Origin: Adineta ricciae
Taxonomy: Eukaryota; Rotifera; Eurotatoria; Adinetida; Adinetidae
Reading direction: 5' to 3'
Length of the DNA: 64,000 nt
NCBI GenBank assembly: GCA_905250025.1
Contig: CAJNOJ010000020.1
Span: forward strand, 434,001-498,000
Shown here: positions 12,467 through 23,484 of the stretch, piece by piece
Layout: each line of letters begins with the position of its first letter
Numbering within the stretch: the stretch's first letter is position 1
Position numbers and translations under genes: made by a program
Notes under the pieces: generated by a model
Databases searched by the model: none
Seen by the model: the letters and a program-made list of their open reading frames with translations, nothing else
What the model was told of the DNA's origin: nothing

Positions 12467-12927
12467 GATTTGTATTGCGGTGTGGTGAAATGAATGGATG
12501 GAAGAAAAGGAAGTCAAGTGAATGAATTATATTATTAGTAAGTATGCATCCCTTTCGAGAAGATTCTATTCATTAGATGTCGTTTTATGCAAAGAAATTT
12601 TTCTTTGTCAAAACATTCATCGTGATTCCAATAAAACAGAATTTTTCAAGTTAGAAATCGTCGTTATTAATTAATGTTGTTGAACAGAAGAATTTTGTGA
12701 TGGCGAATTTTGATTCGTCAATTATCCGTCGAACAAACTTTCCTTGGCCTGCCAATCCAATAATAATGACTCTATCTATCTTGGCTTCGGACTAGCTATG
12801 TGGTTTATGTTTATAGTTGATAATAGAAGAAAATCAGTCATGATTTTCGATTATCATTGATATGATAGAGTGACGAACTACAAAAATAGACGTTGACTAG
12901 TAAGCAAAATCAATTATTTCTTTGAAT
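12467..12927. other. Intergenic, FKBP 5' flank
   Basis: No exon was recognised. Both flanking genes are on the minus strand, so this is the FKBP promoter side and the 3' flank of the first array gene. Confidence 0.45.
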
Positions 12928-13667
12928 TCAAAAAGATTCTCCATCGGGAAAATGTTCATTCACATGTTCATTTCGCTCATTTTTGCTCATATTTTGTGGA
13001 AAGATCATGAAACATGCAGGACATTTGTTGCTTGCATCATCATCTTGTTCATTTGCTATTGTAGTATTGTCGCTGTTGCGTGGCGACCGGTCAGGTTCTG
13101 ATGAGGTTGGAATCATTACTGTGTTCTGTCTTTGAAGAGAAAAGCAATAAAACTCAAAGAGTTAGCAGATGATTGAACTAACTTGATTTCTTTGTTGACT
13201 GCTGATGGTGAATTCCTGTCCATATCATTATCGTGAGTGCCATTCGTGGCTTGATTTTGTACTGATGATTGGTCAATTGATAGTCGCTTGGATTCAGTTG
13301 ATCGTTCTTCGCTATCTGTTTCAGCGACGCTAATATATTCGACTTCATGTTTCTGGTGTTGAAGTTCGTTTAGTTTGAATTCTAAATTTTGCCACTCATC
13401 TCGTATTTGCCGTAGGGAATCCACAGCTTTCTTCTTTTCCTCTACAGCTGCTCTTTTCATGAATTTTTCGCATTGATCGCCAATTATCTGTTTTTTCTTT
13501 TTCAACTCTGCATCCAGATCGTTTCTCGCCTTGTCAGCATGTTTCCCAATGTCTCTAACGAGTTTTTCGCGCCACTCTTTGATCTCGATAGTCATTTGTT
13601 TGTGTTGTTGTATTACGTCTGCGAGCGACTTGTCGAAGAACTTTTTGATTTCATCTGATTGCTTCAT
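12928..13667 (-). CDS. Coiled-coil/UBZ1-finger protein, array member A
   Basis: Exons 13183-13667 and 12928-13129 are joined by a 53-nt phase-2 intron (228 aa). The N-terminal half is highly charged and helical, with the array motif IKEWREKLVRDIGKHADKAR. The second motif is present but altered: Trp replaces the usual Cys (RDEWQNLEFKLNEL) and the following Tyr is lost. The C-terminus has a C2H2 finger, CPACFMIFPQNMSKNERNEH then VNEH, spaced C-x2-C-x15-H-x3-H. This matches the UBZ1 ubiquitin-binding finger of TAX1BP1/CALCOCO2. By analogy it may be a ubiquitin-binding adaptor; that is inference. A GT-AG pair just before the ATG suggests a 5' UTR intron. It is the most divergent member at the motif level. 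Confidence 0.8.
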
Positions 13668-14053
13668 CTTACAATCTAAAATACTAGGACCGCAATATCT
13701 GTTTAGTTTTGTTACCTAGAAGAAGAAAGAGGCCAGAACAACTGCTAAAACAGAATAAAAGTCAATTTTTGAAAATTAACTATGAAAAGTAAATATACAA
13801 TAAAGAAGAAAAATGTTTATACAATGCTTTTCTTCCAACACTTCTGATAAAGCCGCACAAAAGTAATGGCTGAGTTAAATTTTTTTACTTGTCAAATGTG
13901 TTCTAATAGCAATGAAAGAACGATACGATCAATAGGAGGCTTTATATCGTAACTAGACGATCTGAAAGAAAAAAGCTAACTTTTGATACTTTATTTATAA
14001 AAAGCAGTTCTTCGAAATTAATATCGGTCAAAAAGTGCATCGATCTTTTTGAT

Positions 14054-14806
14054 TTAATTATGTTGAAAGCCGTCATAATGTTCGTTTATGTGGTTTTCAC
14101 GTTCCCTGTCTGACATTATCGTTGGAAATATCATGTAGCATGTTGGACATTTACCGTCCGACACAACCATATTCGTCGCATTATAGCTGGATAATCGATT
14201 AGGAGATCCTTCAGTGTGGCTCGTTGATTGTCGACTAAACAATAAGTTAAAAACTGAACAAATTATATTTTATGAAAGAACTGACTTTGATTCATCTCTA
14301 GATGTAGATGCTAAAGCCGAGGTCGTATTAGTTCGTGTTGTGTTAATCTCAGACCGATACCTTTGTGTTTCGTTCGTAGTAGTTTCTTGTGGATTAATCA
14401 TTTTCTGTAAATCCACCTGCACAACATCAATAAATTGAATGTCGCGTGACTGATAGTTGAACTCGACTAACTTCACTTTCAGGTTTTGACATTTGTCGAA
14501 CAATCGTTCAATTTCTGTAGCACTATCTTTCGCTAAATGTTCGAAACTTGCTAGAAATTGCTCATAAATAGAATCTAAAGACTTTTTCTGCTTTTCATAT
14601 ATTTCAAGTAAAACTTGTTTTTGTGAGTGCACATGATTGTCTATTTGTTGTATCAAACTGTTACGCCAATCGTGGATTTCTTTTTCAGCGTTCCAATAGG
14701 AATCTCGAATAGTATTTTGATGTCCAGTGAATATCCGTTGAATGTCATATTTCGATCTTGGATAATAAACGATTGGTGACGTGTACCTAGCATCTGGGTA
14801 GCTCAT
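14054..14806 (-). CDS. Coiled-coil/UBZ1-finger protein, array member B
   Basis: Exons 14286-14806 and 14054-14234, with a 51-nt phase-2 intron, give 233 aa. Motif 1 reads IHDWRNSLIQQIDNHVHSQK and motif 2 CQNLKVKLVEF followed by YQSRDIQFIDVV. The linker is Thr/Arg-rich. The finger is CPTCYMIFPTIMSDRERENH then INEH, with the C-x2-C-x15-H-x3-H spacing shared by the array. No signal peptide or membrane segment is present, so a cytosolic or nuclear protein is expected. Its nearest partners are members A and C on either side, with about 390 nt and 450 nt between genes. Function is unknown. Confidence 0.8.
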
Positions 14807-15253
14807 TATTTAAGCTTTGTCTAAAATTAATATAAAACAAAACAAAAGAAGGAAACATGACCGCAATACTCGACATTCACAATTTCCAAGAAAGGAAAAA
14901 TCATTGCGCGTATCTTTGAGTAGTATGAAACATAGAAAAAGAATGAAGCAAAAATCTTTTTTTTTCTTCTGTTTTTATTCGTCGTCGAACAGCGCGACTC
15001 TATGCAGCAATGATTCATTACATTTACACAGTAGTTTGGCAAAACAAAAATTCAATTGCATTCAACTCATGTTCCACACGACAAATGCGGTGGGAAAATA
15101 TCCTGTACGCAACTTTAGTCCCATGCAATTCTGTGTGACGAAAAATAAAATGATACAATCTTGCTGAATCACTCATAAAACATTTCTGTACAGAGAATCA
15201 AAAAATATTTAAATAGCGTAATATTTGAATTGGATTGACCTTGTCGCAGCTCT

Positions 15254-15838
15254 TCAACTGTCTCCAAAATGCTGATTTACATGTTGTGCCCGATCGGTAG
15301 TTGTCATCGATAACGAAAAGATCATAAAACACACAGGACATTTTTCATCTCTGATATCATCTGTAGTCATACAATTCGAAGCTCTTGTTTTCGTATGATG
15401 CACATTGCGATGATTCAATGTTAACAAATCTCGGTTCGACTGCTGTTTTGGTTGCATTTGAATGAAAGGAATCATTTGTTCGGGGTAGTCAAATGATGCT
15501 AATTGAAACTTTATAGTTCGACATCGTTCAAGCAATTGACGGACTTCGTGTCGATGTTTTTGCTCTTCATACTCTAATGTTGAATCAAGGTATGCTTGTT
15601 GTTTTCGACGGAGATAACTTGATTGTAATTGATATTCGTGTTCGACAAGATTTTTTTGTTTAACAAGATTTTGCTCAATTCGACGAATTAGATTATCGGC
15701 CCATTCATTGAGTTCATTGATCATCTTTCGTTTCTGATCAAGTAATGTTCTTGAATGCCGTTCGAAGATATTATTCAGTTCGGTTTCTGAGTAACACGTT
15801 CGACGTAATTTTGAGTAGCGGAGCCGATGGGTTGACAT
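15254..15838 (-). CDS. Coiled-coil/UBZ1-finger protein, array member C (intronless)
   Basis: One uninterrupted exon codes 194 aa, the shortest member. Motif 1 is LNEWADNLIRRIEQNLVKQK and motif 2 CRTIKFQLASFDYPEQMIPF. The finger is CPVCFMIFSLSMTTTDRAQH then VNQH. Unlike the other five it has no intron between coiled coil and finger, and its linker is shorter. That could mean intron loss by reverse transcription or a clean deletion. All conserved finger residues are kept, so it looks functional rather than a processed pseudogene. Confidence 0.8.
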   Translation of the reverse strand: MSTHRLRYSKLRRTCYSETELNNIFERHSRTLLDQKRKMINELNEWADNLIRRIEQNLVKQKNLVEHEYQLQSSYLRRKQQAYLDSTLEYEEQKHRHEVRQLLERCRTIKFQLASFDYPEQMIPFIQMQPKQQSNRDLLTLNHRNVHHTKTRASNCMTTDDIRDEKCPVCFMIFSLSMTTTDRAQHVNQHFGDS

Positions 15839-16042
15839 TGAAGAAAATAACTGAAATGTTATTATGTTTTATCGATAGTTTTTCGTTCGATATAATCAGA
15901 CTTTCAAGGGAAAACGAAAGAAAAAAAAACGAATGAAGTCATTTATAGGCATATAAGCGAAAGAAGAGAACAGATTTTGACTATTTATTTCATCTAGACA
16001 TGTTATAGAGAAAGTTTTCATGATCCTTCCTTGTCGTCGCTT

Positions 16043-16749
16043 TCAATCATCCTGATAGTGCTCATTGATATGAACATTTCGATCACCAATATTCATACTC
16101 TTCGGAAAGATCATGTAGCATAGTGGACATCTTTCGATGAGAACCTCCTGCACTGACGTATTACTATCGAAGTCGTGATGATCGATTCTCGACGAGCGTC
16201 TAAATACAAAATCATTCGGCATCGTTAAATCCACAAAATCGACAGAAACACTGACGTATCCTGTTCTGCATTGACTAATCCCAAATTTGTATTAGGATTT
16301 TCGGTTTGAGACTCTTTATCGGCAGTTTTTTGCTCGATACACGTCTGTAAGAGTTGTTCTTCTGTTACCAGTTGTATCGATGTTATTGGTCGTTCATTGT
16401 AGACTAGAAAAGCGATATCCGATTTCAATGCGTTGCATTGATTGATTAACTGCTGCATCTGTGCGGTATCATGTTGTTGTTCGAAAACGAGAGCGCGCTG
16501 TAGAAATTGATCGCGTATGGAATCGAAATAGGATACTTTTTGTTCATAAACTCGTTCGAGAAGTTTTCGTTGGTCATTCACGTGTTCTTGTATCTGATGA
16601 ATCAATGTTTTACTCCAATCTGTGATTTGCTCGATGATCTTCCACTTTTGATTACATAATGTTGAGATTAAATGCTTGAAAAAATGACGAATTTCGATTT
16701 CCGACTGCGAGATTTCCACTGGGTGTTCGGTAACATAGCAGAAGGACAT
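16043..16749 (-). CDS. Coiled-coil/UBZ1-finger protein, array member D
   Basis: Exons 16256-16749 and 16043-16199, with a 56-nt phase-2 intron, give 216 aa. The first real ATG is at 16749 (MSFCYVTEHP); the frame is open a little further upstream but without ATG. Motif 1 is ITDWSKTLIHQIQEHVNDQR; motif 2 is CNALKSDIAFLVY, with a weaker LKF core. The finger is CPLCYMIFPKSMNIGDRNVH then INEH. Exon lengths match member E (first exon 494 nt in both), supporting the start chosen for that gene too. Function is unknown beyond a probable zinc-bound ubiquitin-type finger. Confidence 0.78.
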
Positions 16750-17259
16750 ATCTCCGAGCAAATGACGAGAAGAAGTCGAAATACCTGTTTTCGAGGAGCA
16801 AATGTTTTTCTCTCCAGCAACTCAAACCTTGACTCATTTCTGTTGATATTGATTTGGCAGAAGAGAACAGAAAAAAAAGAAAAGAATGGCCATGAATTGA
16901 TCGAAACAAAAAATCAAATCTACCAAATAACATATCGATGAGCGAACACTCTGGAGAACAGGAGTAACTCTTTCAACAGCGATAGTTCTTCTCCACATAT
17001 CCAGGTATATGAATACCGAGAGACAATAGGTTTTTAATCGAGCTATTCGACGAACATGAACGAAGAATTATGATTTTGTTTGTGTTTTGCTCGACCTTTA
17101 CGGTATAAGAAAAATAATTTCTTTGTCCTTAACAGAATCATTTAGAGAAAGAAAGGTATAGAAGTAAAGAGAAAATATACCCGAAGCACAAGGTCTGAAT
17201 AAACACTGTGTAAGAGAAAAATACATGCAGTCAGTCATGGAAGAACTTCGCTCCGAAAA
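16750..17259. other. Gap between array members D and E
   Basis: No coding exon was recognised. Pyrimidine/purine-biased AT-rich sequence; short open frames here have no array motif. Confidence 0.45.
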
Positions 17260-17990
17260 TTAACTTTGCATTGGATCGGTTTGTCTATCATCTGTGTAAT
17301 GACTTTGTACATGATCTATACGTGTTTGTATTGCCATATCGAATGGATATATCATAAAACAGACAGGACATTTTTTGAAGTCTGAGTCATCGTCATAGCT
17401 ATCGCAAATTGTTGATTCAGCTGAGAAATGTCCAGTGCTATAAAGAAAAGGATCAATACTTTCGTAATAAACGAAGAGAATTGTGCAGTATATTACGGGC
17501 TTTCTTTTAATGGATCATTGATGTCTGATAAATTCTCTGCTGAAAATTTCGTTTGAGATTTGTATGGTTTGTTTACTTTCGAATTGATTATTTCGGAATC
17601 CTTTGAGACCAATTGAATGAAATCGATAGAGCACGGATGGTATTCAATCTGTGCTAATTCGAACTTTAACAAAGTGCATTGCCCGAGTAGCGAACGAACG
17701 GCTTGCTCATCTCCGATATTTTCGTGTTCATCTATCATACTAAGATAATTTTTTTTCGTTTCTTTAACTGATCGTATCTGCGTATCGTATTGTTGTTCTA
17801 GAAGAGTTTTTAGATTACTTGCATGCCGTTTTATATTGTCAACAGTCTTCTCTTCCCATTTAGAAATACGACCAATACTTTTTACTCTTTGATCATCCAG
17901 AGCTACTTGGTAGTATTCGAATAGCTCATTAAGCTTTCTCTCTGCTGCACTAGCACCAATTGAGAAACCAAGCACCGAGAAGAAAGACAT
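17260..17990 (-). CDS. Coiled-coil/UBZ1-finger protein, array member E
   Basis: Exons 17497-17990 and 17260-17437, with a 59-nt phase-2 intron, give 223 aa. Motif 1 is ISKWEEKTVDNIKRHASNLK and motif 2 CTLLKFELAQIEYHPCSIDF. The finger is CPVCFMIYPFDMAIQTRIDH then VQSH, the only member with Gln-Ser between the histidines, as in CALCOCO-type UBZ1 fingers. The start is ambiguous: ATG 17990 gives a first exon equal to that of member D, while an in-frame ATG at 18071 would add a hydrophobic stretch seen in no other member. The shorter start is preferred. A short hydrophobic N-terminus remains. Confidence 0.75.
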
Positions 17991-18348
17991 GAAAACGATG
18001 TTTACTTCAAATGAAAATCTAAAATATATTTCAATAGACAGCCGAATAAAAGTCGATCTTTGTTTGCTCATAATACAAGTAGGAAATCATCAGAGGCATA
18101 AAACTGGTTTTCATCACGATACCTCCGTGATCGTCTCAAGATGTACATCTGAAAGCGAATGTATTTTTGTGATAAATATGATCAGTAAAAAAGATAAAGT
18201 TCAGAGAGTTCCATATAATACATATTTTCTTTGACGATTGACAAAAAAAAGCTTTGCTCAGTATTAAGTTCTCAAAAATATCATTCGAATATAAATGAAT
18301 TGATGGAAACTAAATTTATATTGCAAAAAAGTAAATATTGCCGGCCAG

Positions 18349-19091
18349 TCATGTGCTTTCGAAATGTTCATTGACATGTCGATCACGTTCTGAATTAACC
18401 ATCGATGGAGGAAATATCATAAAGCATGTTGGGCATTTATGTATGTTTGAATCATCATCGTTGATATCATGAAATCGCTCTCCATTCTTGTTGTTCATAT
18501 TTGTTGTAACTGTTGGCGTTTCCCCTACATCTCGACTATAACAAAAGCGCTCAACGGATTTGAATCACAAGATACAAATGAGAGAACCTACTTATAGTGC
18601 TTTACATTGATAAGTGTTACTTGTGGAGAAGGTACAGTGTGATTTTGATTGACACAAATCTGTCCAGAAGGTGGCAAATTTACTCCAGTTTGATTAATGC
18701 TACTTTCGACTGAATTTGCTTTTGGTGATATAGACCGAATGAATGGAATATTTTTTTCAGGATATTCGAATGAAATTAATTCAAATTTCAAAGCCTGACA
18801 TTCTTCTAATAGTTGTTGAATTCTATCCAAGTTTCCATTTCGTCCATGACAAACTAACGTTTCAAGAAATGCGTGACGTCTATTTTCGAGAGCACGTGAC
18901 TGGCAGTCAAACTGGAATTGAGCCTGCTGCCTTTGTTTAGATGCATGTTCTTTAACCCGCCTAATAAGATTCACCTCCCAGTCATCAATTTCTTTCATTT
19001 TCATTGCTTTCTCAGCACCTAATTTCTGCCAGTGTTTGTTGAAATAATCTTCGATAGTTCTCTCTGCATTATATAGAGATTTGGATGTCAT
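18349..19091 (-). CDS. Coiled-coil/UBZ1-finger protein, array member F
   Basis: Exons 18592-19091 and 18349-18535, with a 56-nt phase-2 intron, give 228 aa. Motif 1 is IDDWEVNLIRRVKEHASKQR and motif 2 CQALKFELISFEYPEKNIPF; both match member C best. The finger is CPTCFMIFPPSMVNSERDRH then VNEH. The ATG directly follows a CTGTTTCAG acceptor, so a 5' UTR intron is likely. The gene is head-to-head with the LRR-Roc gene across 267 nt, so the two may share a promoter region. Confidence 0.8.
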
Positions 19092-19358
19092 CTGAAACAG
19101 AACATTCACTTTAGAGTTTTTGCCTATCATTTCTTTACAAGTGACATATTATTCATTGAAATTGATTTTTCTTCGTGGCAGAAAAGAAAGAAAAACTGAT
19201 CATCAATAATCGTAGGAGAAAAACCCTTCGAAAAGAAGATCATGTGACCTTCAACTAACGTGTTGGTAAGTAAATAGTTAAAAGAACAAAGAATAATTGC
19301 TTTTAAGACACTTTTTCTTCCTTTCTTTCCTTTTTTTTTCATTCAAACGCAAACAAAC
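19092..19358. promoter_or_regulatory. Short divergent promoter region, array member F / LRR-Roc gene
   Basis: This 267-nt interval separates two start codons pointing away from each other. It ends in a pyrimidine-rich run (about 19310-19341) next to the LRR-Roc start. No known element could be named with confidence. Confidence 0.4.
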
Positions 19359-22300
19359 ATGTTTAACAACAATCGTCGCACAAGTTCGTCTCCCAGTGAC
19401 CGACTACGAACAAAAAGTCGTTCACCATCTCGAACACAGTTAAACATGAATACAAACGAAGAACGACCACGACGCGCGAAAACATCCTCTCATACATCCA
19501 AAAACAATAGCCGAGAAGCTACTTCAGTGAAACGCTCGGCTAGCTCGAAAGTGAATCGAACGACCAATGCAACGTCGGCCAAATTGAAAAAATCGGCATC
19601 AAATGCGAAAACTCCCATATCGATATCGCCAAAAGCAAAATCACCATCAAATCGCAAAGGTGGATCGAAAGCGAAGAAAAGCGTTCCTAATGAATCCGAT
19701 AGCCAAGAAATAGTGGAGCCAAACAATGCAGAAAGACAAGATCTTACGTCGCATGGTCTTTCCATCGTACCATCGGAAATCTTTGATCGTATGTATTGAC
19801 ATGTTCACATCTTCTGATTTCTATATGCGATGCATTTTCTAGTTGTTACTCTTCGTCGATTGATCATATCGAATAATAATATTTCAAGTTTACCATCAAC
19901 CATTCGTTCTTTGGTCAATCTTGAATATCTCGACATCTCACGTAATCCATTACGTGTGAAAAATGGTATTGACGATTATTCATGCATTCCCCGAGAATTT
20001 ACCTCATTGAGAAACCTTCATACATTGATTATGGCTGAATGCACGTTGAAACATATTCCAATAGCCGTATGGAATACGCCAAATATTGAAATACTTGATA
20101 TAAGTCGAAATAAAGTCGGATACATCGTTGGTGATATTGGTAATCTTGCAAATGTTCGACATCTTCGTCTATCTCAAATGGATCTGGATACACTACCACC
20201 GGAAATAGGATTCTGTGATAAACTTCTAACGATCGATTTAACTGGAAATCCAATTGATACGCTACCTGAAACGCTAGTCGAATGTCGACTATTGTATCAG
20301 TTTAACATCAACTACAAGACATTCTATCGTTTATTGGATAATTACATGTTGGAGTTAATCGACGAAGGTAAAATCCGTTCGGAACATATTCCACAAGTTA
20401 TTTTCGAACTCGAAGGTTTACTAACATTAGATTTAAACTATACGAAATTAAACTCGGTTCCTAACGAACAAGCTTTATTGAGTCTGAACGAACTATATCT
20501 AGCACACAATTCATTTACAGACATACCTGAAGCAATCGCTTCAATGCATCAATTGAAATTGCTCGATATGTCACACAATCGTCTTCAGCAAATACCGGAA
20601 CATTTCCTCAAAATAAAACGTTTAGAAACATTCATTCTTTCACATAACAATTTCACGCATTTACCGAGTAGCATCGCTCGTGTGTCAACATTAAAGAAGC
20701 TCGTTATGAATCATAATCAGATTGACAAGATCGAACATGGCCTATCCGAAAGTGAATCACTAACAGCATTGGATCTTTCGTATAATAAATTAACGTATCT
20801 TCCCGATGAAATTTGCTATCTGAAACAAATCGAAACACTTGATTTACGATATAATCAGTTGACCTCTCTTCCATTATCCATTCGTCGAATGATTCATATC
20901 AAATCGATGCATACATTCGACGATCGCTTTCAACGCATTGGTCTTCATTTATCTGGTAATGCCATCGATGACCCTCCGAGCGTCATATGGAAAACAACGG
21001 ATGTTCGAACTCTGTTCAATTATATGGAAACAAAGGAGAAGCTTCTTTCAAACAATTTCTATCATATGAAACTGATTCTTCTCGGACCGAAAAATGTGGG
21101 TAAAACAACATTTACGATGAAACTCATCAACAATCATACAGTAGTTTCGACTACGCGAAAAACGCTCGATATGTACCTAACAAATTTACAAGACAAACAA
21201 ATAGACCTTGTGGAGCAAAGTAGTCAACAACACTCGAGTGATCACGGTTCCACGATATTTCCTGTTCAACAAAATGAGAAGCGCATATCAACCAATAGCG
21301 AAAACTTTCTTACTAGAACGGAAAAGATCAAACGACTATATCCACCACCATTAGAAACTTATCGTTCGAAAGATTTCTTCGAAATCTATCTAAACAAGTC
21401 CACATTAATTACAAAAAACAATCTCCACTGCACAATATTCGATGTGACAAGTGAGCCGAGTTTCGAAATATTGAATCCATTACTGTATGACTCAAATGCT
21501 CTGTTTGTTATTCCCGTTAATTTAACTAATCTATTAAATATCATCGAGTCACTCGATGAGTATGTTGTTTTTCTTCATTTTCCGAAAATCCTATCTTCTG
21601 CATTTTAGAAACGAAAACAGCAATCCGATTATTGACTACGATGCTCTGTTAACAAACGAATGGTTATATATTCATATCTTTCGTTACATTGAATCGATAT
21701 CTGATCATTGCTCGCAGGCAGCTATTGCTATTGTCGGTTTCCTCAAAGATTGTCAAAATCGATCGAGCACTGATCAACAACAACAACTTCTCGATGAAAT
21801 TCACTCGAAGATCAATATGTTTCTAACTGATGAAGAAAATCAACGGACAAACGTTGCTTTATATTCCGAACTATTCCCGGAACCGATTCACTTGGATAAC
21901 AATGATATATCCTATGTGATTGAAAGATTCGAAAGCATAGCTCAACAATGGAATATTGTACATCGCAAGGGAAAACAACAGGCGCTAAAACGTCGTTTAG
22001 GATTTCTTGGACAAGAATTGTCAACAATCGATTACGAGACAGGTTTGAAACGTTTTCAGAAAAGTTCGGGAAACTTCTCAGAGTCATCGGAATACGAATC
22101 AGAAGTTCAAGAAAGTACAAAAATCGAAGAAGAAAATGACAAAGAAAAGGATGAATTCATTGAAAGTGAAATCGATCAAATGACTTTCGACGAATGTCTG
22201 ATTTATTTACAGACTACCGGTGACATCCTCTTCTTTACTCAAGGTACTCAAACGATTATACTAATAAAGCCTTATTATCTGTTGAACAAGATATTTGCGC

Positions 22301-23234
22301 GTACGATATTTCGTCCAGATCTTGAGCAATGGTTAGACTACGATGAAAACATGATATTTCACTTCGGTGGGTACTATTCAACAGAAGAGTCATTTCAACT
22401 AGACTGTCATCGTTTGCTAACACGCGGCGAATACACATGGAAAATTCTTCATGTTCTATTCAATGAACAAAACACTAATCCTGAGAGCTTAGTTGATCAG
22501 ATAATCATTGACTACTGTCGTTTAATGGAATGTTTGCATCTTGGTTATGTTAGTGAATCGAATTTCAACTGTAAGAATCGAAAAAGGATGTGTTGCTTTT
22601 GACTCCTTGTTGTTCTCTGATTTTAGATCAGGAATTTTCCACATTCGGTTTTGTTTCTCCATGGCTAATGCGAGAGAAATCCGAAGATATCGATGGAAAA
22701 GAATATTTCAAACTACTCGAACAAAATCGAATCTACGAAAATCTTAAACGCGAACGAACACGCAAAATTAAACAGCAACAGTTATGGTTTGCAACTGACA
22801 TTCGCCAAGCACACATTCCAAATATGAATTTAATTGAAGAAAGTTCGAAAAAGTCGCTTGACGAACAACAATATCAAATACAGATCGAAGATCTACCACT
22901 TATCGATGAAATTCAAATAGCTGAATCTCAAATTCTCAGTCCAGATCCTATTCAAAAACTGAAAATTTTCAATGGAAAATCGAATTTTCTACCTCTGGGT
23001 CTCTACGAAAGATTATTGATCTGTTTGCATGAGTTATTCTACGAACGACTGGACTATCAAAATGTCACGGTCGGTAGAACATCCAACAAGCATTTAATCA
23101 AAATCAATCGTTCTGATACTCAAACAGAAATTCAACTGACAATCAGTCAAAGTGTTCGCGAACAAATTCAAACTCTTCTTACTCAAAATCTCTTCCCAGC
23201 CTATCCGACTCTGAATCTCCGAATAGAAACATAA
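19359..23234 (+). CDS. LRR-Roc (ROCO/MFHAS1-like) protein
   Basis: Exons 19359-19788, 19843-21559, 21609-22570 and 22627-23234 sum to 1238 aa. The first about 130 residues are basic, Ser/Lys-rich and probably disordered. Many leucine-rich repeats follow (for example LRRLIISNNNISSLPSTIRS, LLTLDLNYTKLNSVP, ALDLSYNKLTYLPDEI). A P-loop GPKNVGKTT (about residues 557-565) opens a Roc-like GTPase domain. About 600 C-terminal residues include a probable COR-like region and an acidic stretch. The G3 motif is degenerate (FDVTSEP where DxxGQ is expected), and the G4-like motif reads VGFLKD rather than VGTHxD. ROCO proteins are large scaffolding GTPases; here nucleotide binding may be kept but hydrolysis is doubtful. 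An AATAAA follows 49 nt after the stop. Confidence 0.85.
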
Positions 23235-23484
23235 CTTGTGTTCATTTCCTTTATTTATATATATATATATTTTTTAGTATGACAATAAAAAAATGTGAGA
23301 GGCAAAAAAAATATTCGTCATATGAGAGGAACAAACTACGCAGCAATATTACATACAAAGTGAAACGAAACCCATACGCGACAATCTAGAACCAATCTAG
23401 ACATATATATATATAAATATACACATACACTGTTGGTCAAAAGTGTTTTTATGAGCAAAATTAAAACAAATGCATAATAGATGA
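23235..23484. other. Convergent 3' flanks with TA microsatellites
   Basis: The gap between the LRR-Roc stop and the UBE2 stop contains (TA)n tracts at about 23256-23270 and 23403-23417. An AATAAA at 23284-23289 probably serves the LRR-Roc gene. No coding content. Confidence 0.5.

Larger units (their letters stand above)
12928..19091 (-). repeat. Tandem array of six coiled-coil/UBZ1-finger paralogues
   Basis: Six genes in a row on the minus strand, roughly one per kilobase, code for proteins of 194-233 aa of the same design. Each has an N-terminal helical region with the pattern I-x-x-W-x-x-x-L-I-x-x-I-x-x-H, then a second motif L-L-x-x-C-x-x-L-K-F-x-L, and a C-terminal finger C-P-x-C-[FY]-M-I-[FY]. 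In five of six a phase-2 intron of about 51-61 nt separates coiled coil from finger. The paralogues are strongly diverged outside these motifs, so the array is old rather than a recent amplification. Each gene is annotated separately. Confidence 0.85.

Noticed and set aside
17991-18071. N-terminal extension of array member E
   Set aside because: No other member has it. The start at 17990 gives an exon the same length as in member D. An alternative 56-nt intron across this stretch was tried and does not keep frame.
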